This document shows positions 1-12,140 of a DNA stretch of 64,000 nt, piece after piece. Both the position numbers and the translations under genes were made by a program. The stretch is from Isoetes taiwanensis (Eukaryota > Streptophyta > Lycopodiopsida > Isoetales > Isoetaceae). The notes under the pieces were generated by a model that saw only the letters and a list, made by a program, of their open reading frames with translations, ran no database searches and had not been told where the DNA came from. The stretch is from NCBI GenBank assembly GCA_021234155.1, contig JAJEKV010000019.1, positions 19,839,359-19,903,358 of the forward strand, given 5' to 3'. Within the stretch, counting starts at the first letter, position 1. Every line of letters starts with the position of its first letter.

Positions 1-587
1 ATCAACGCTCAAAAAGAGACACACTCTAAAAATACTATTTAGTATGCCCCAATAAATATAGCACTAAAATCATAGGAAAACCATGCCAAAAAATGTATAA
101 AACTATAAAAATAACCCCCTGTTATTATGTATGCTAGATATTCCGCCGATACTAAGAATAAAACATGGGAAAAAATTTGTGGGAAAGAGATGTTCCAAAT
201 GCTTTCCAAAGCAGGAATGAGAAAGAAGAAAAAAGTATATTATTATGGCACTCAACTTTACACCACTCCTCAAAGGCAAAGCCTCAACACAAAAATGATT
301 AAGAGAATGATTCATGGTTAATTTTTTGGTTTGGTAACATATGCTCCAATGGCCTAGCACATTGCATATATACCACCTACTCTCCTCTTCCATTTTAGAT
401 ACGACTAAAACCGCTCAACTTTGGAACATATGCCAACATTTCTTTCCAGTTTACAAAATCGTACAATAGCCAGCCATTCATTCAAGGACATTAAATATAA
501 TACGCGAAGGAATACCAAATGGCTTTTGAATATTGAACAGAGTTATGAATGACCTATATGGATCTTGCATCACATATGAACTATAGT
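1..587. repeat. Dispersed repeat and intergenic DNA at window start
   Basis: No gene is recognised here. Positions 20-128 match, in inverted orientation, a stretch near 34365-34470. Both contain the block ATACTATTTAGTA and end with CCCTGTTATT followed by RTG. This marks a dispersed repeat whose termini and class I cannot define. The rest is AT-rich, with only short overlapping ORFs lacking family motifs. The pseudogene that follows loses its recognisable 3' portion at this boundary, so repeat insertion or deletion may have truncated it (inference). Confidence 0.4.
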
Positions 588-1942
588 CTATTGAGTGCTA
601 AGAAGTCCACCAAAAAGAGGGATTCGAGCAAGACGTTTGGAGAACCTACTAAACATCTGATCAATTTGATCGTGTGTGTGCCCAACAAGAAGAAAACCAA
701 TCTTCACTTTCTTGAAAATCTGTTTCTCAACAAGCATAGCACAGTACGTAACTAATGCTTGGTTCTTATTCTCTCTCGTTGTGTTGTCAAGCTGGAGGTA
801 CAGAACTGGTGGTAAATGCTCCAGACTAGAAAGAATCTTGTGCAAGGTTGTAATAGTGAGATTAGGATCAACATGAATGTTTGGATAGTTTAAGAAAGTC
901 TTGCAAGAATGTTTTCCATTGAAAACCATAGCACCAACAACATGCAAATGTACAAAGTCTTCTTCTGGAGCATCCTTGCACATTGACAAAGTGTGGCAGG
1001 GTTGTTTTTTTTCTGGCCATTCCATCAATGACAACTGATACACAGCTGAGAGGATGTTCAAGTGCTTTTTTCCTGTGTTTTGTCAGCTTTCTCCTCTCAA
1101 GAGATTGTTGTTCTCTGTGATTGTTAAGCTTCTCTTTCAATGCATCTGAGAAGAAAAACATGGTTAGGAAAGGAATCTAATAGTATAGGCAACCAGAACT
1201 CTCGGAAGCTTACTTTTAATGTGTTGTGTCCTCGCATTCTGTTGTTCCGCTTTCAATTCAGAACATGTAGCACAAACAGACATACGTTGCTTTCTAGGAA
1301 TTGTTACCCGTGAGAATTCCTTTTTCCACAACACAGTGAATTAAGAGTAGCATACATGCCTTTCACCAACTTCAACACACAAGTCTTTGTAGTTGTTATA
1401 AACCTCATGTTTAGTAAAGTTATCACTTAAATGGTACATTGGGCTGTTAGGTAGTTTCTCGCAAGAATCTTTGAAGAAGCTTTCCATCCAAGAAACACAT
1501 TGAAGTGCATGAATTCTTGAGACACTTCCTGTGTGGCAGTAGTCGTTGATGCCTAGGTCCTTGTCTAGCTGTTTCTTCAATGTATGAAGTCTTCTGCTGC
1601 CTAAAGCATGAATCATTTTAAAGGCTGCTTGACAGACACTCGCCCACCAGCTGTGTAAGAAAACTTGTCACCTACGTCTGGTCTAATGTTCATTGCTAAG
1701 TAACCTCTTTGTTCTAGTAAGGTCATGGAACTGTAGTTGTCACGTAGTTGTCTTAATTCTCGGAGACCAATCTGTAGTAAACAGCGCTGCGAGCAACAAT
1801 GTTTTGTATGAGTTGCTCTCAAGTGCCCCTCGTCCATCAATTTCCTTCGTCTTTGTGAGGTACAAGCCTTCTTGCGCAAGTCTCGTAAAGGGGCTTTGAA
1901 CTCGAACAAAGTATCTTTTGAGCGCGCTATGTCCTCATCCAA
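588..1942 (-). pseudogene. DUF7869-like gene remnant, multi-exon with frameshifts
   Basis: This resembles the plant/algal family I know as DUF7869, thought to carry an RNase H-like, possibly transposase-derived fold; its function is unknown. Exon 1 (1942-1356) has a Cys/His-rich N-terminal part, then VCQAAFKMIHALGSRR. Exon 2 (about 1320-1214) carries a CATC metal-binding-like motif. Exon 3 (about 1145-588) carries VVIDGMARKKTTLPHF and, further on, QLDNTTRENKNQ and VGHTHDQIDQMFSRF, the family's signature acidic/histidine motifs. Consensus-type donors and acceptors separate the exons. Two single-base frame breaks are visible, near 1640 and near 985-1010; the second lies beside an A8 run. The C-terminal domain is missing. 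It is either a decayed gene or a gene with homopolymer sequencing errors. The family call is fairly sure; the exon edges are approximate. Confidence 0.7.
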
Positions 1943-2186
1943 AAGATCTACACGAGGTGTTCACGAGAACTACACGAGGTGTTTCTTCATCAGACACGAG
2001 AACTACACGAGATGATTCTTCATTTGAAATAAGAGCAACAGGTGTAGAGGCTGATGTTGTAGAAGCTCCAGGACCTTGTGTGGAAAGAGAGAGCCTATCT
2101 CTGGGAAAAAGTAGTCTAGGTTGGTGGCGTAATTGAGCATCTCCTGACGTGGCATAGAATACAGGAGTTGCAAGCCTAAGACTACA

Positions 2187-5100
2187 TTAGGGCGGATTTG
2201 GGGTCTCAAAATGGCCTCCTATCAGCCATTCCACGTCATATTTCCGCTCCTTTTTTCCCATGCCAACTAGGATACCAAATCTCATCATTACAGATTTACT
2301 TGGAATATTCTCCCGGAATAAGGGGGATTGCGCATTCATGGCGCCATATGTATTTAATTCTGTTGGTTGTCAGACAGGCTGATGCAACATGTGGCGCTTC
2401 TAAAAAGCCACTTGCATTATAGCATACTGGCAACTCATGACGGTGTCTCTTGGTTTGTCAGATACCAAGCGTGCGTGTCACCGATTCTTGCGCTATTTTC
2501 ATTTAGAGGCCATGGCCATACAAGCTCCCCGCCTTCCACATTTCAAAATTTGAATGTGTAGGTTGAAGCTTTGTATCAGACTTTCATTTCGAGGCTATTG
2601 CAAGGTCACTTTATGGGTGGTTCACATGGAGAAGTTTAGGCTCTCCGAAGTTACGTGGAGTCGAAGATCGATTAAAAAATTCAGCGCTGCATCAACTACG
2701 CAAGTTGGATCTTGCAAGGGCTGATTTTCCAAAACGGAGCTGAATTTTTTTGCCTCTGCCCAAGTTCAACATAGTTAGTCCATGTGAACCCAAAGATTAA
2801 CCGGATCTTTACTTCATCCCAATACAAAGGCTTCCGCCCCTACAATTCGAAATTTAAATTTGCTTAATGTATAAAAGCATGGATTGTAGGAGAATGGACT
2901 TTTCGATTTCCATATGCACGTTGCAAATTTCAAAAACGAGGTTAGTAATGCGGACGTTAGGCTCACCGGCCGAATTGTCTTTGGGGCATACAAATTGTAC
3001 ACCTTCATTTCGCTACCGTCGCGATCCACGCAAAGATATGGAAGCTCCAAATGATGTGTGGAACTGACTCACGAATATGCTCCAGTCTTCAATCGCAAAA
3101 AAAGAGGTCTAAAAAATAAGAACTTAGACCTCGACGTGTTGTGTCTTGCAGTGTCGACATCTGGGCGGATGGCAGTTTATATCCATTGGATCCGTTGATT
3201 GGCAAGTTTCAGGACGTTTCAAGTTTAGTCCGATTTTGTGGTGACGGTAACTCTGGCCTCCTAGGATATTGTGAGAGATTGAGAGACGATGAAGGCATTC
3301 GGAATCGAATACAGTTCATTGAGATGAGCTGCTTCCGATAAGGAAGGGGAAATGTCCGTGAAGATGCTAATAAATGACATTATACTTTGCAATGCGAAGG
3401 GTTTATACATTCTTGAAGTACAAAGGTTATGGTGTTTGTGTTTAGATACCTCTAATACAAGAAGTCTTTGACTACTTTTAACAATAGATTCCTTTAAAAA
3501 TCTATTGCTATTTAAATTATAGCAAAAATGAGTCTTGAAACTCTTCAAGTAGTAGAAGAGCTCTTTGACTAGTTATCCATTTGATGACCATTTTTTAAGA
3601 AAATATGATATGTGACATTCTTATATGCAAACATTCATAAAATTTATGAACATTGAAGGTCAAAGCCATCCTTGTTTAAAGAGGATCATATGATGCGAAA
3701 TATTCATGCGCAGAAGTAATTGCATATAAGAAATTCGCCTGGTGTGATCCTTGCGTAAAAAAGTAAATAGAAACACAAATATTGAACTTACAACTTAGCG
3801 TAAACAAATAGTATTTTAATAAACCAACACTTTATATACTAATAGATATTTCTTTCTTTTGTTTTACTTGAAAGCTATTTTTTTTTTCAAGATGGATCAC
3901 ACTAAGTGAATAATACATATGCAAAAAAAAAGGGACACACTAAATTCGCATGGTGTGATCCACTTTCTTATTTGTTGTCAAATTAAAATTATACAAGTAC
4001 TCATTCCTATTTGTATCTAAAATGCTTTACCACTCTTAAGTTAAGTCATTATCCCTTTTCAAAGAGCATATTATTTTTCAAGAAGGATCACACCAAGCGA
4101 ATAGTACATATGCAACAAAAATGGAACACACTAAATTCGCATCGTGTGATCCACTTTCTTATTTGTTGTCAAATTAAAATTAAACACAAGTACCCCTTCT
4201 CATTTAATGCTTTACCACCCCAAGTGCATAAAGTTATTAGTCCTTTTCAAAGAGCATATCTTTTTTTAAGAAGGATCACATCAAGCATCCTATTTGCATC
4301 TAAAATACTTTACCAACTCTAGTAGTACATAAAGTTATTAGCCCTTTTCAAAAAACAAACACTTTATCAATAAATGAGCACGTCACATATCCACACTTAA
4401 CTTCAAATAAGACACATATATATTTCTTTTATTAAAAGATAATCAAAGTAATTTTACTATAGGAAGTCATCTTTTTCCAAAAAGATCACACCAAGCGAAT
4501 TTTGTATAAGCTAAAATGTTGGAATATACTAAATTCGCATGGTGTGATCCACTTTCTTGTTTGTTGTCAATAGATAATAACACCAAGTCCCTCATCAATA
4601 GTCTCCCATTTGCATATAAAATATGTATCATTCTAAGTTATATTATGTTTTATGAACTAAACTTTTTCAAAGAGGGTCCCAAAGCAAAATACAAACACTT
4701 ACTCAATAAGCCAACACTTTACCAACAACCAAAGCTTTATTAAATAAGATTTTTATGTTATTTTATCAAACCTAACAATGTTTCCATATGTGACACTTTG
4801 AGTTAACTGATCCAAAGGCTCATGAAAGTGACATTTTATACAATATGTCTTTGGAGCTTTTGTGTCGTGGCATTAGTAAACACCTTTAATGGAGCAAATA
4901 TCTTGTAACTCATTTTTTCAACAACCCTGGATGCACGTCTTATCAAACATTTCTTCATTGCAAGGACACCATTCTCATAACTTTGAGGCTTGCACAATTC
5001 GCTTAAATGAGGTCATGGGACGACTTTCAAGCTCGGCTCCCACAACTTTACAACGTAAAACTAGATGCCCATTGCCCTGAATGTATATCTTGGAAAAGCA

Positions 5101-6215
5101 TGTCTCTTATATCCATATGTTAGACAACAACGATGCTAGTAATGCTTTTCCCTAGTCTCAAATCCCCAACATCTGATAAATATAGCCCAAAGAAAAATAT
5201 TTGATTCAGTGAGTGAATATAAATCAAGAAAAGGGAAGAAAAAAGAAGCAAGGATCACATGACGCGAAATCTCACTACACATTTACAAAGTGCATATGCA
5301 TTTTCGCATGGTGTGATCCATGTATTATTGAGGGTGCAAATTTGCAAATATCCTCCTCTTCAAATCCCTTCCAACCCTCCCTTCCCTTTTTTTTTGGCAA
5401 TATACTATCCATAGCATTTATTTTGAACCCTATAGTTCTACCTATTCATTGCGTATGAATGTCGCTCCGGTGATGTAACTCCATAGTCACCCTTCGTTAA
5501 GGATAGCATTCTCACCCACAAGCCTATGGATAGATATCCTTCCGCCCGGCATGCCTTTATTATTTTGTAAGTGATGAACTACTTGAAAGCAATGTAGAAG
5601 TACTAGGAGCAATGATGGGTGCAATTAGAGATCTGGTCGGTCGTTGAATTGTAAGATGAATGGCGTGGAGCAATAATGATGAATGGGAAGAGCTGAAAAG
5701 TAGGAAAACTTCGTAATGAAAATTTGGGCAAGAAAAACATGGCATGTAACGTCGTTTGCTTGTCCGCGCCATCGCCGTTGTTGCTTAACTCTATGCTCAG
5801 CCCAAGAAAAAACACGATACTATTGGAGACTTGGATTCCAAATGAAGAGCCGGGCGGAGAGGATGCAATGTGAAGGGGCGCTAATGTGAACAATGGAAAT
5901 CTTGGTGCCAAAATTTGATAAGATGGTTGGTGCATGTGGGCATGCAATGCGAGGGCGGGAAAAGTAGCCATTATTTTGGTCCGCGATACGATTTTCGAAA
6001 AATGCAGGCCATTAATGTGGTTGCAATGAATGCACAAACATGTCCTATGAAATTTCGCCATGTGGATGCCAAGTAAGCTTGCTCCTCTTTCTACTTGCCA
6101 ACTAATACTGACTTTGGAAAAAAATGCGCAAACATCATTGGTCGCGAGAAACATGACGTGGAATTCTGGCATCCAAGATATGGGCCATTTTCAGACCCCA
6201 AATCCGCCCTAATGC
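2187..6215. mobile_element. 4-kb element bounded by long inverted repeats
   Basis: The block starting AGGGCGGATTTGGGGTCT at 2189 reappears inverted, ending at 6213. The match continues inward with TTCCACGTCAT and, after gaps, TTACTTGG and GCGCATTCAT/GTGCATTCAT. The terminal inverted repeats are therefore imperfect but extend for at least about 100-170 bp. Long TIRs suggest a MULE-like or foldback DNA element. I find no transposase motif, and no 9-bp target duplication (flanks GACTACATT and AATGCCACC differ). A 189-codon open frame on the minus strand (6172-5603) in the right arm has no recognisable domain and is probably incidental. The palindrome cluster 3683-5319 lies inside. The intervals 2430-3680 and 5320-6090 hold nothing else I recognise. 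Confidence 0.55.
3683..5319. repeat. Cluster of five 68-bp palindromic units
   Basis: Five units, each exactly 68 bp, lie at 3683-3750, 3894-3961, 4085-4152, 4483-4550 and 5252-5319. Each begins with a variant of GGATCACACCAAGCGAAT and ends with its inverted complement ATTCGCATGGTGTGATCC, around a 32-bp AT-rich middle. A left half alone occurs near 4273. Units 2-4 share a downstream block (CACTTTCTTATTTGTTGTC), so they also belong to a larger local repeat with offsets of about 191 and 398 bp. Units 1 and 5 have unrelated flanks, which suggests mobility of the palindrome itself, as a tiny MITE. Transcripts could fold into near-perfect hairpins. Confidence 0.8.
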
Positions 6216-6639
6216 CACCGTCCAAGCAATACAGTGATCTCATTTTCAAGGATCGCGATTTTGCCTCTTTGGAGCTTGAGCTCGGATCCATTTCGTGGTT
6301 TTTTTCTTCAATTTTGTTCTCCTAATGTTGGACACGCAGGACTTGCACTGCCATCATTACATAAGAGGCTCAGAAGGGATGCAACATCTTTTTGGTGTTT
6401 TGTTGAGGGCACCATAGTGACAACCACCCTTTTGTGACACAAGTAGACCCCATGGCTATAGCACAGGCAGACAGCGACCATCAACCCCTTTGCCCGACTC
6501 ATCCTCGGCGGCATCGGCTTAACTGTGCCAAATAAAGTATATGTGTATATATATACAAGAAATTTAATGCGTCCTACGGTGCATGTTCGAGTTTTAGCAT
6601 GTTCCTACGTGCAAGTTCTTGTCGTGCCCGACATTCTAA

Positions 6640-7350
6640 AAGAATCTCTTGAGAATACTCTAAATTCATAGATTCTCTAAGATTCTACCAAGGTTCTTTT
6701 AGAGGTTTCGTGAGCATTTCTCTAAATTTTATAAGATCCCCTCTAGATTCCATTAGATTTCCCTAGATTCTCCAATATTTTATGAACATCCCCTTAGATT
6801 CCCTTAGATTCCTTTACATTTTATGAGATTGCCCTAGATTCCCTTACATTACATGAGATTCAAAGAGATTCCATAAAGATTCTCTTAGATACTCTAAAAT
6901 TTCATCAACATTTTCTTAGATTCCCTTAGATTTTATCGAGATTCCTTTAGATCCCCCAGATTTTAAGAGATTTCCCTAGGCTTGTAAATATTTTCCTAGA
7001 TTCTCTTACATTTTATAAGATTTTCTTACATTCTATTAGATTCTTCTGGATTCCTTTACATTCTAAAACTTTTTAGAACATTCTAAGACTTTCTGGAACA
7101 TTCTAAGACTTTCAATATATTCTAGAACTTTCTGGAAGTATTTCCCTAGATTTCCTTACATTCCCGTAAATTTCCCTACATTCTATAACATTCTAAAACT
7201 TATTAGAACAATTTGGAACTTTCTGGAAGACTTTTCTTAGATCCCCCCTAGATTCTCTTATGTCCTAGAACTTTCTAGAAGATTCTAGAACTTTCTCGAG
7301 CCTTCCAGAACATTCTAGAACTTTCTTGAACTAGCTAGAATGTTATAGTC
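6640..7350. repeat. Degenerate satellite; right part is a heat-shock-element-like array
   Basis: Short AT-rich modules such as CCTTAGATTC, TTTTATGAGATT and TTCTAGAACT are repeated imperfectly. From about 7057 a 10-bp rhythm dominates. Between 7268 and 7340 there are fifteen consecutive 5-bp modules alternating GAA and TTC with two-base spacers; thirteen are exact and two are altered (GAG for GAA at 7298, AGC for TTC at 7333). This is the architecture of a eukaryotic heat-shock element, although it may simply result from amplification of the palindrome TTCTAGAA. There is no coding content. Confidence 0.65.
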
Positions 7351-7412
7351 TATTTTATCTTAATGGAACATTACCCTTAAGTGTATTTGAAACTTAAATT
7401 AGCTATGGAATT

Positions 7413-7484
7413 AAAGCTTGGTCTAGTGGTTAGAATGGGGGGCTGGGGGGTTAATGGCCAGGGTTCGAATCCCCCACACAACAT
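7413..7484 (+). mobile_element. tRNA-like SINE head
   Basis: An A-box-like TGGTCTAGTGGTTAG (7419-7433) is followed 28 bp later by a B-box GGTTCGAATCC inside a G/C stem resembling a T-arm (7461-7474). The ends do not pair as an acceptor stem and no clean anticodon arm is seen. It fits the tRNA-derived 5' part of a SINE, or a tRNA pseudogene, better than a working tRNA. The 3' boundary is unclear. Confidence 0.55.
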
Positions 7485-7524
7485 AAAAAATTTTAAAAGC
7501 CTTTTTCCTAAGGGATGAGCATTC

Positions 7525-7935
7525 AACTTGGGCCGCAGGATCTTGGACCCGATCAAGGGTCGAGATCTCACCACGTGACAATAATTAAAGCAACCTGAGC
7601 CATAGGATCTATTACATATAATTCCCAAAGTCATGTGCACCGTAGGATATGTGCCAAGCCACCTGAGCCGTAGGATCTCGGATCGACGATCACGATCAAG
7701 AACAACCTGGGCCGTAGGATCGATTACATATAATTCCCAAAGCCATGTGCACCGTAGGATGTGTCCCAAAGCAACGTGAGCCGTAGGATCTCGGACCGAC
7801 GGTCAGGATCAAATCAACCTGGACCGTAGGATCGCTTACATATAATCTACAAACAAACTCCCAAGCCATCTGGGCCGTACGATACGTCCCAAAGCCACGT
7901 GAGCCGTAGGATCTCGGATCAACGGTCGGATTGAC
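7525..7935. repeat. Tandem repeat, period about 114-123 bp
   Basis: The phrase GAGCCGTAGGATCTCGG recurs near 7665, 7778 and 7901. It alternates with CACCGTAGGATRTGTCCCAA and GGCCGTAGGATCGATTACAT blocks. Each monomer holds three variants of the core CCGTAGGATC. The array starts less than 50 bp after the SINE head. It has no coding potential. Confidence 0.75.
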
Positions 7936-9055
7936 TGGGACAAACATAAGAACATATATGAGTTATGATATAAGTAAGAAGGAATAAGTACGGAATGAAT
8001 GTCGTATATAAAGCACATAATATAAAGGATTCTAACAGTGAGGACGAGCAGAGGAGTACATTGAAAAGGGGTAGTACAAAATGTAAATAGAGGAGTCTCT
8101 GTATGTGTCAATTTATGTAATTGAGAATAGATATAAATAATGACTTAAAATGTGTACAGTTGTGGATATAACGTATGGTTAAGATAGAGAGTGTGAGTCT
8201 GGAAACATGAAAGATAATTAAAAGGAGAAAGGTATTTTAAAATATGGTCGAAAGAAAATATTGATGTCATAGAGTGGCTACAGTGTTAACTATCATCGAA
8301 TCGGAAAATATAATTATGTATATGTATAAAAACTATCGCAGGAATACTAAGAGTTAGATTATAATTATAAAGAGATTACGAATGATAAACGATGAACAAT
8401 GAGTGTGTAATTAATGTAAAGTATATATGTACACATATATATGTGCCTTAAATGATATAAGGGATAAAGAACTGTTTGTAAATGGTATAAAAGAATATAA
8501 CTTATAAATCTCATGGTTATGTATAATAATGCGAGTATCAATATATTAGTTGTCAAAAAAAAAAAAAAATGTAAGACATAAGAAAAACAATTGATAGTAA
8601 ATAAAACTTAACGCGAGTATACCATGAATGGCTAGTGTAGTAATGAAAGGTATGTTGTGGAGACTTAAATCATCATGATTACAACAATTCGACCCCAAAT
8701 TGCTCACCGACATATATGTTTTTGTTGAGGATTCGGGTTGCAGACTTCGTCTGGTTGAAGATTAATTCTTAGCGGGCTCAGCCTAAGATTCGATATTGCA
8801 TGTTACTGCCACCTCAATGAGCGGAACCTTTTAGATAATCTAGCCAGTATGCCCACGGGGCTATAAGCTACTTCTCCTCGCTCATCTGCATGCCATGATG
8901 TCCTGGCCGACGGATGAGGCATTTGATCTACTTCACCAAATACAAGAAGCTATGGCTCATTGAAATCAGCATCCAAAACTAAGAATCCTTATGAAATTGC
9001 AGCTTCTACCTGTGCATATTTTGAGCACAATCATGAAAAATCAGATCAAGGTTGC
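7936..9055. other. AT-rich spacer without recognised genes
   Basis: Purine/AT-rich sequence with an A14 run near 8555. No open frame with a recognisable motif was found on either strand. The section 8690-8960 is more balanced in composition and may be an old repeat, but I could not match it to anything else in the window. Confidence 0.5.
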
Positions 9056-9059
9056 CATA

Positions 9060-9460
9060 GAGTAGAAGCTAATATCTCATAAACTACTTCACATAATGGA
9101 TTGTCGTCAATTCTTATGGAGTCTCAGTACAAAAGCGTTCTAGGACACCAAGTTTCAGGTAAATCCATTGAGTATTTTCACCGCAAAAGGCCAAAAAACA
9201 ATTTCTGGTATTTTATCGTAAAAGCCCAATATCCTACAAAATGCACTACAGAATTTGATGTCGTCTGTTCCATTAGATTCGTGATACAAAAACGTCTTTG
9301 GGGGTTAATTTTCAGACCATTCTATAGAGAATTGATAGTGAAAAAAGCTAAAAAACGATTTCTGGTATTTATAAGGGAAAAGCCTATATCTCACAAACGG
9401 CTTCATAAAATCTAATGCCGTCTCTTCTATTAGATTGGAGATACAAAATATTCCAAATGT
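9060..9460. repeat. Tandem repeat, period about 157 bp
   Basis: Three degenerate units start near 9066, 9221 and 9379. Each begins AATATCYYACAAA or similar, continues through GATGYCGTC, then ATTAGATT or its equivalent and GATACAAAA. The shared phrase AACAATTTCTGGTATTT/AACGATTTCTGGTATTT falls between units. An apparent 104-codon ORF through the array is incidental. Confidence 0.65.
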
Positions 9461-9990
9461 TATGAATATGGTAGCTCGGGGGAGTGGTCTTGGATGTTAG
9501 TCTTGGTGGACTAGCATAGGTGTGTGAGAATGGCGAATTATGGGCAATGCATGGCAAATAAATGGCAAGGAAACCATATAATGGTTATGGTTAAATAATA
9601 TCTTGGAGCCAAGATATTATTTAATGGTTACAAGAAATTTATCGTGGCGGTCAAGGCTGCCGAGAACATTTTTCTTTCCCAATAGTCATGTTCTATGTCA
9701 CTTATATGCAAAAATTCTGCTGCGATCATGTATTAATTCGAGAACATGCGAGATTTGAACATGCACTATTGCCTTGTGTTTTCATGCCTGTAGGATGCAT
9801 GGAAGCTATGGTCAACGACCATGGGGTTCTCAATATTTTCTCATTTGTATCACTGCGGCATTTTTTATTTTCTCATTTCTTTCTAGTTCTTTGTATTTTT
9901 GCACCATCCAATGGCATGGCAAAATCAAAGAATATGTTTCAAATCAAAGGCCAGTCAAGCATTTAAGAGAGGACAACCCATTCACAAAAG
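9461..9990. other. Spacer without recognised gene
   Basis: Mixed AT-rich sequence with short frames and no recognisable motif. It may include earlier exons or introns of the DUF7869-like gene whose later part begins near 9997, but I could not identify its diagnostic motifs here. Confidence 0.35.
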
Positions 9991-12006
9991 TTAAGGGTGC
10001 CAGCAATGATTGATGTTATCCAAGAATCCTACAATCCTCATCCAGAAATCAAGTTGTTGAATGAGACTTATGATTTTAAAGAACTGATTTTTTGGAAAGA
10101 CCCGTTAGGTCACTGTGCTATTGAGCCTCTAAGAAATATCACGTTCTCACATCAGATCAAAATCTCACTTAAAGATGGGAAAAGCCAGCCTACGAGGCAA
10201 GAAATATGCTACATCGAAGGAGTGGTAGCCAGCAGAAGGAATACAGTTCATTCAAACCAGTCCTGACATTACTTCTATGCTCTCAGCAGAGCAAATGCCT
10301 TTACAGCCCAGCCAACTATCGTACCATTATGGTCAGTTCTGTCTTTGCCAAGTTGCTTGCCGGGATTCTTGAGTAGCGACTGACACTTTGGGTAGAGGAT
10401 GGAGAAGTGCGGGCTCTCACGCAGGCAGGCTTCCGCCCCCGGCATTCTACTATTGACCATATCTTCACTCTGCGAACACTCATAGAGGATAGCCGGAATC
10501 AACGCCAGAATCTGTACTGTTGCTTTGTGGATTTCGCAAAGGCTTTTGACACATTGCCTCGGGATAAGTTGTGGGACAGATTGAGACAGCTAGGGACCCC
10601 CGTCGACTTGCAGAATGCTATATACGACTATCTGAGGGCTTGCTCCGGTCGTCTCACAATGTCGAAGGAGCCCGTTGTTAGTAGCATTGGGGTGCGCCAG
10701 GGCTGCCCTCTATCCCCGACGCTCTTCGGCTTGTACATTGACCAGCTAGAAGAATGGCTAGGCGAAAGCACCTGAGGGGGCGCTGGTTGATGCACCACAT
10801 AATCCGGCAACTCATATATGCCGATGATGTTGACCTGCTTTCGATATACCCCGGAGGACATGCAACGCCACACGGATGCTTTGGACACTTTCTCGCCAAT
10901 TCATCGACATAAGAGTTAACTTGGCCAAGACAAGGGTGCTCGCTGGTCCCATCATCCCGGCACCCACGCCTTTCCTCATTCACTTACGAGGCGGGTAGTG
11001 GAGGTGGCTCCGATCTTATAAGTATTTGGGCATTGAGTTTTCTACTACCACACACCGGGATGCATCCATCGGGTTACGGTCACCTGCAGTCGGAAAGCCC
11101 CAGATGCAATGCAAAACAACGATCACAAGGCGTAGTATGCATGGGGTCACCAGGCACACTTGTTCGTGGCCTTGGTTGAACCGGGTCCTCCTCTATGGGG
11201 CGTATGTGGGGGCGGTGATATCCCTCACCACTTGGAATGATCTAGAGCAGTGTGAAGGCCTTCTTGGCCCGGGCACGGGAGTGAAGTCCACGGTCCCATA
11301 TCGATCTTGCTCCGGGGAGACGGGCTTCCTTCCATTCTGAGGGGGTCTTGGAACGTCACATTATTTACTTCCGGAAGGTGGTGGCTATGGATGAAGCCCG
11401 GCTGCCCAACCTTGCTTTGGCGGTGGCGATGGGCCCGCGACTCAAAGCCTGCTTTGGAAAGACAAGCAATCCCAGTGGTTCGCTATGGAATGTGCAGGCA
11501 CACGATGTGGACCCGGTCATACACCGAAGGAACGCTACGCCTTGAAGCGATACTTGGATGCTTGCTTCATGGCCAAGCTTTGGGATCACAGAGGCCCCGT
11601 CACATGTCAAGGTGGCAAATTATCGACACGAGGTTAATCCCATGCTCACGAGGGGCCTACACCACTACCTGCGCACCCATCTACCCATGAAAAGCGCGGG
11701 GGTGATTGCTTCTATTCGCACGGGTGCACACCACCTCCAGCGTTGAGGCAGACGTATGCCATTGAGGATGAAAGTCACGCCCTCCGGGCTTTGTCCGTGA
11801 TACCGGATATCCGGGCTCGATATGCTTTCGGTTAGTTGTGCCCCATCGGGCCTTGCATGAGCTCTTGAAGCACGGCCTCTGTAGGCTTGTTGGGATCGTA
11901 CCTCGGGAGGTAATGGATCTGCCGGACTCGATTATGCCCCCGTCCGACATTAACCTCGGTTGTACTTGTGATTATGTATATAAGCGTGCGGTATGTCGAC
12001 ATCCTT

Positions 12007-12072
12007 ATTGCTACTAAGGTTTTTCCCCCGAAAACCCTTCGGGGCGGGGGTTTTTTAATCCTGGTAGTAATA
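12007..12072 (+). other. 3' UTR stem-loop of the LINE
   Basis: ATTGCTACTAAGG at 12007-12019 pairs with CCTGGTAGTAAT at its far end. Inside it CCCCCG pairs with CGGGGG around a short loop, followed by T6. In stringent-type LINEs the reverse transcriptase recognises such a 3' hairpin; the role here is inferred. Confidence 0.6.
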
Positions 12073-12140
12073 CGCCTGATGCTCTCTCTTTGTACTTGGG
12101 TCCCATAGGCCAGTTGGTCTCCGTGGACGATAAAATCATA

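Noticed and set aside
3683-5319. CRISPR array
   Set aside because: The units are palindromes with variable spacing in plant nuclear DNA, with no cas genes.
5603-6172. 189-codon minus-strand ORF as a gene
   Set aside because: It lies in the TIR arm of a repeat element, has no domain, and shows no splice or promoter support.
7413-7484. Functional tRNA gene
   Set aside because: A and B boxes are present, but the ends do not pair as an acceptor stem and the anticodon arm is not formed.
12018-12056. Rho-independent terminator
   Set aside because: A G/C hairpin plus T run is present, but it lies in the 3' UTR of a eukaryotic LINE.
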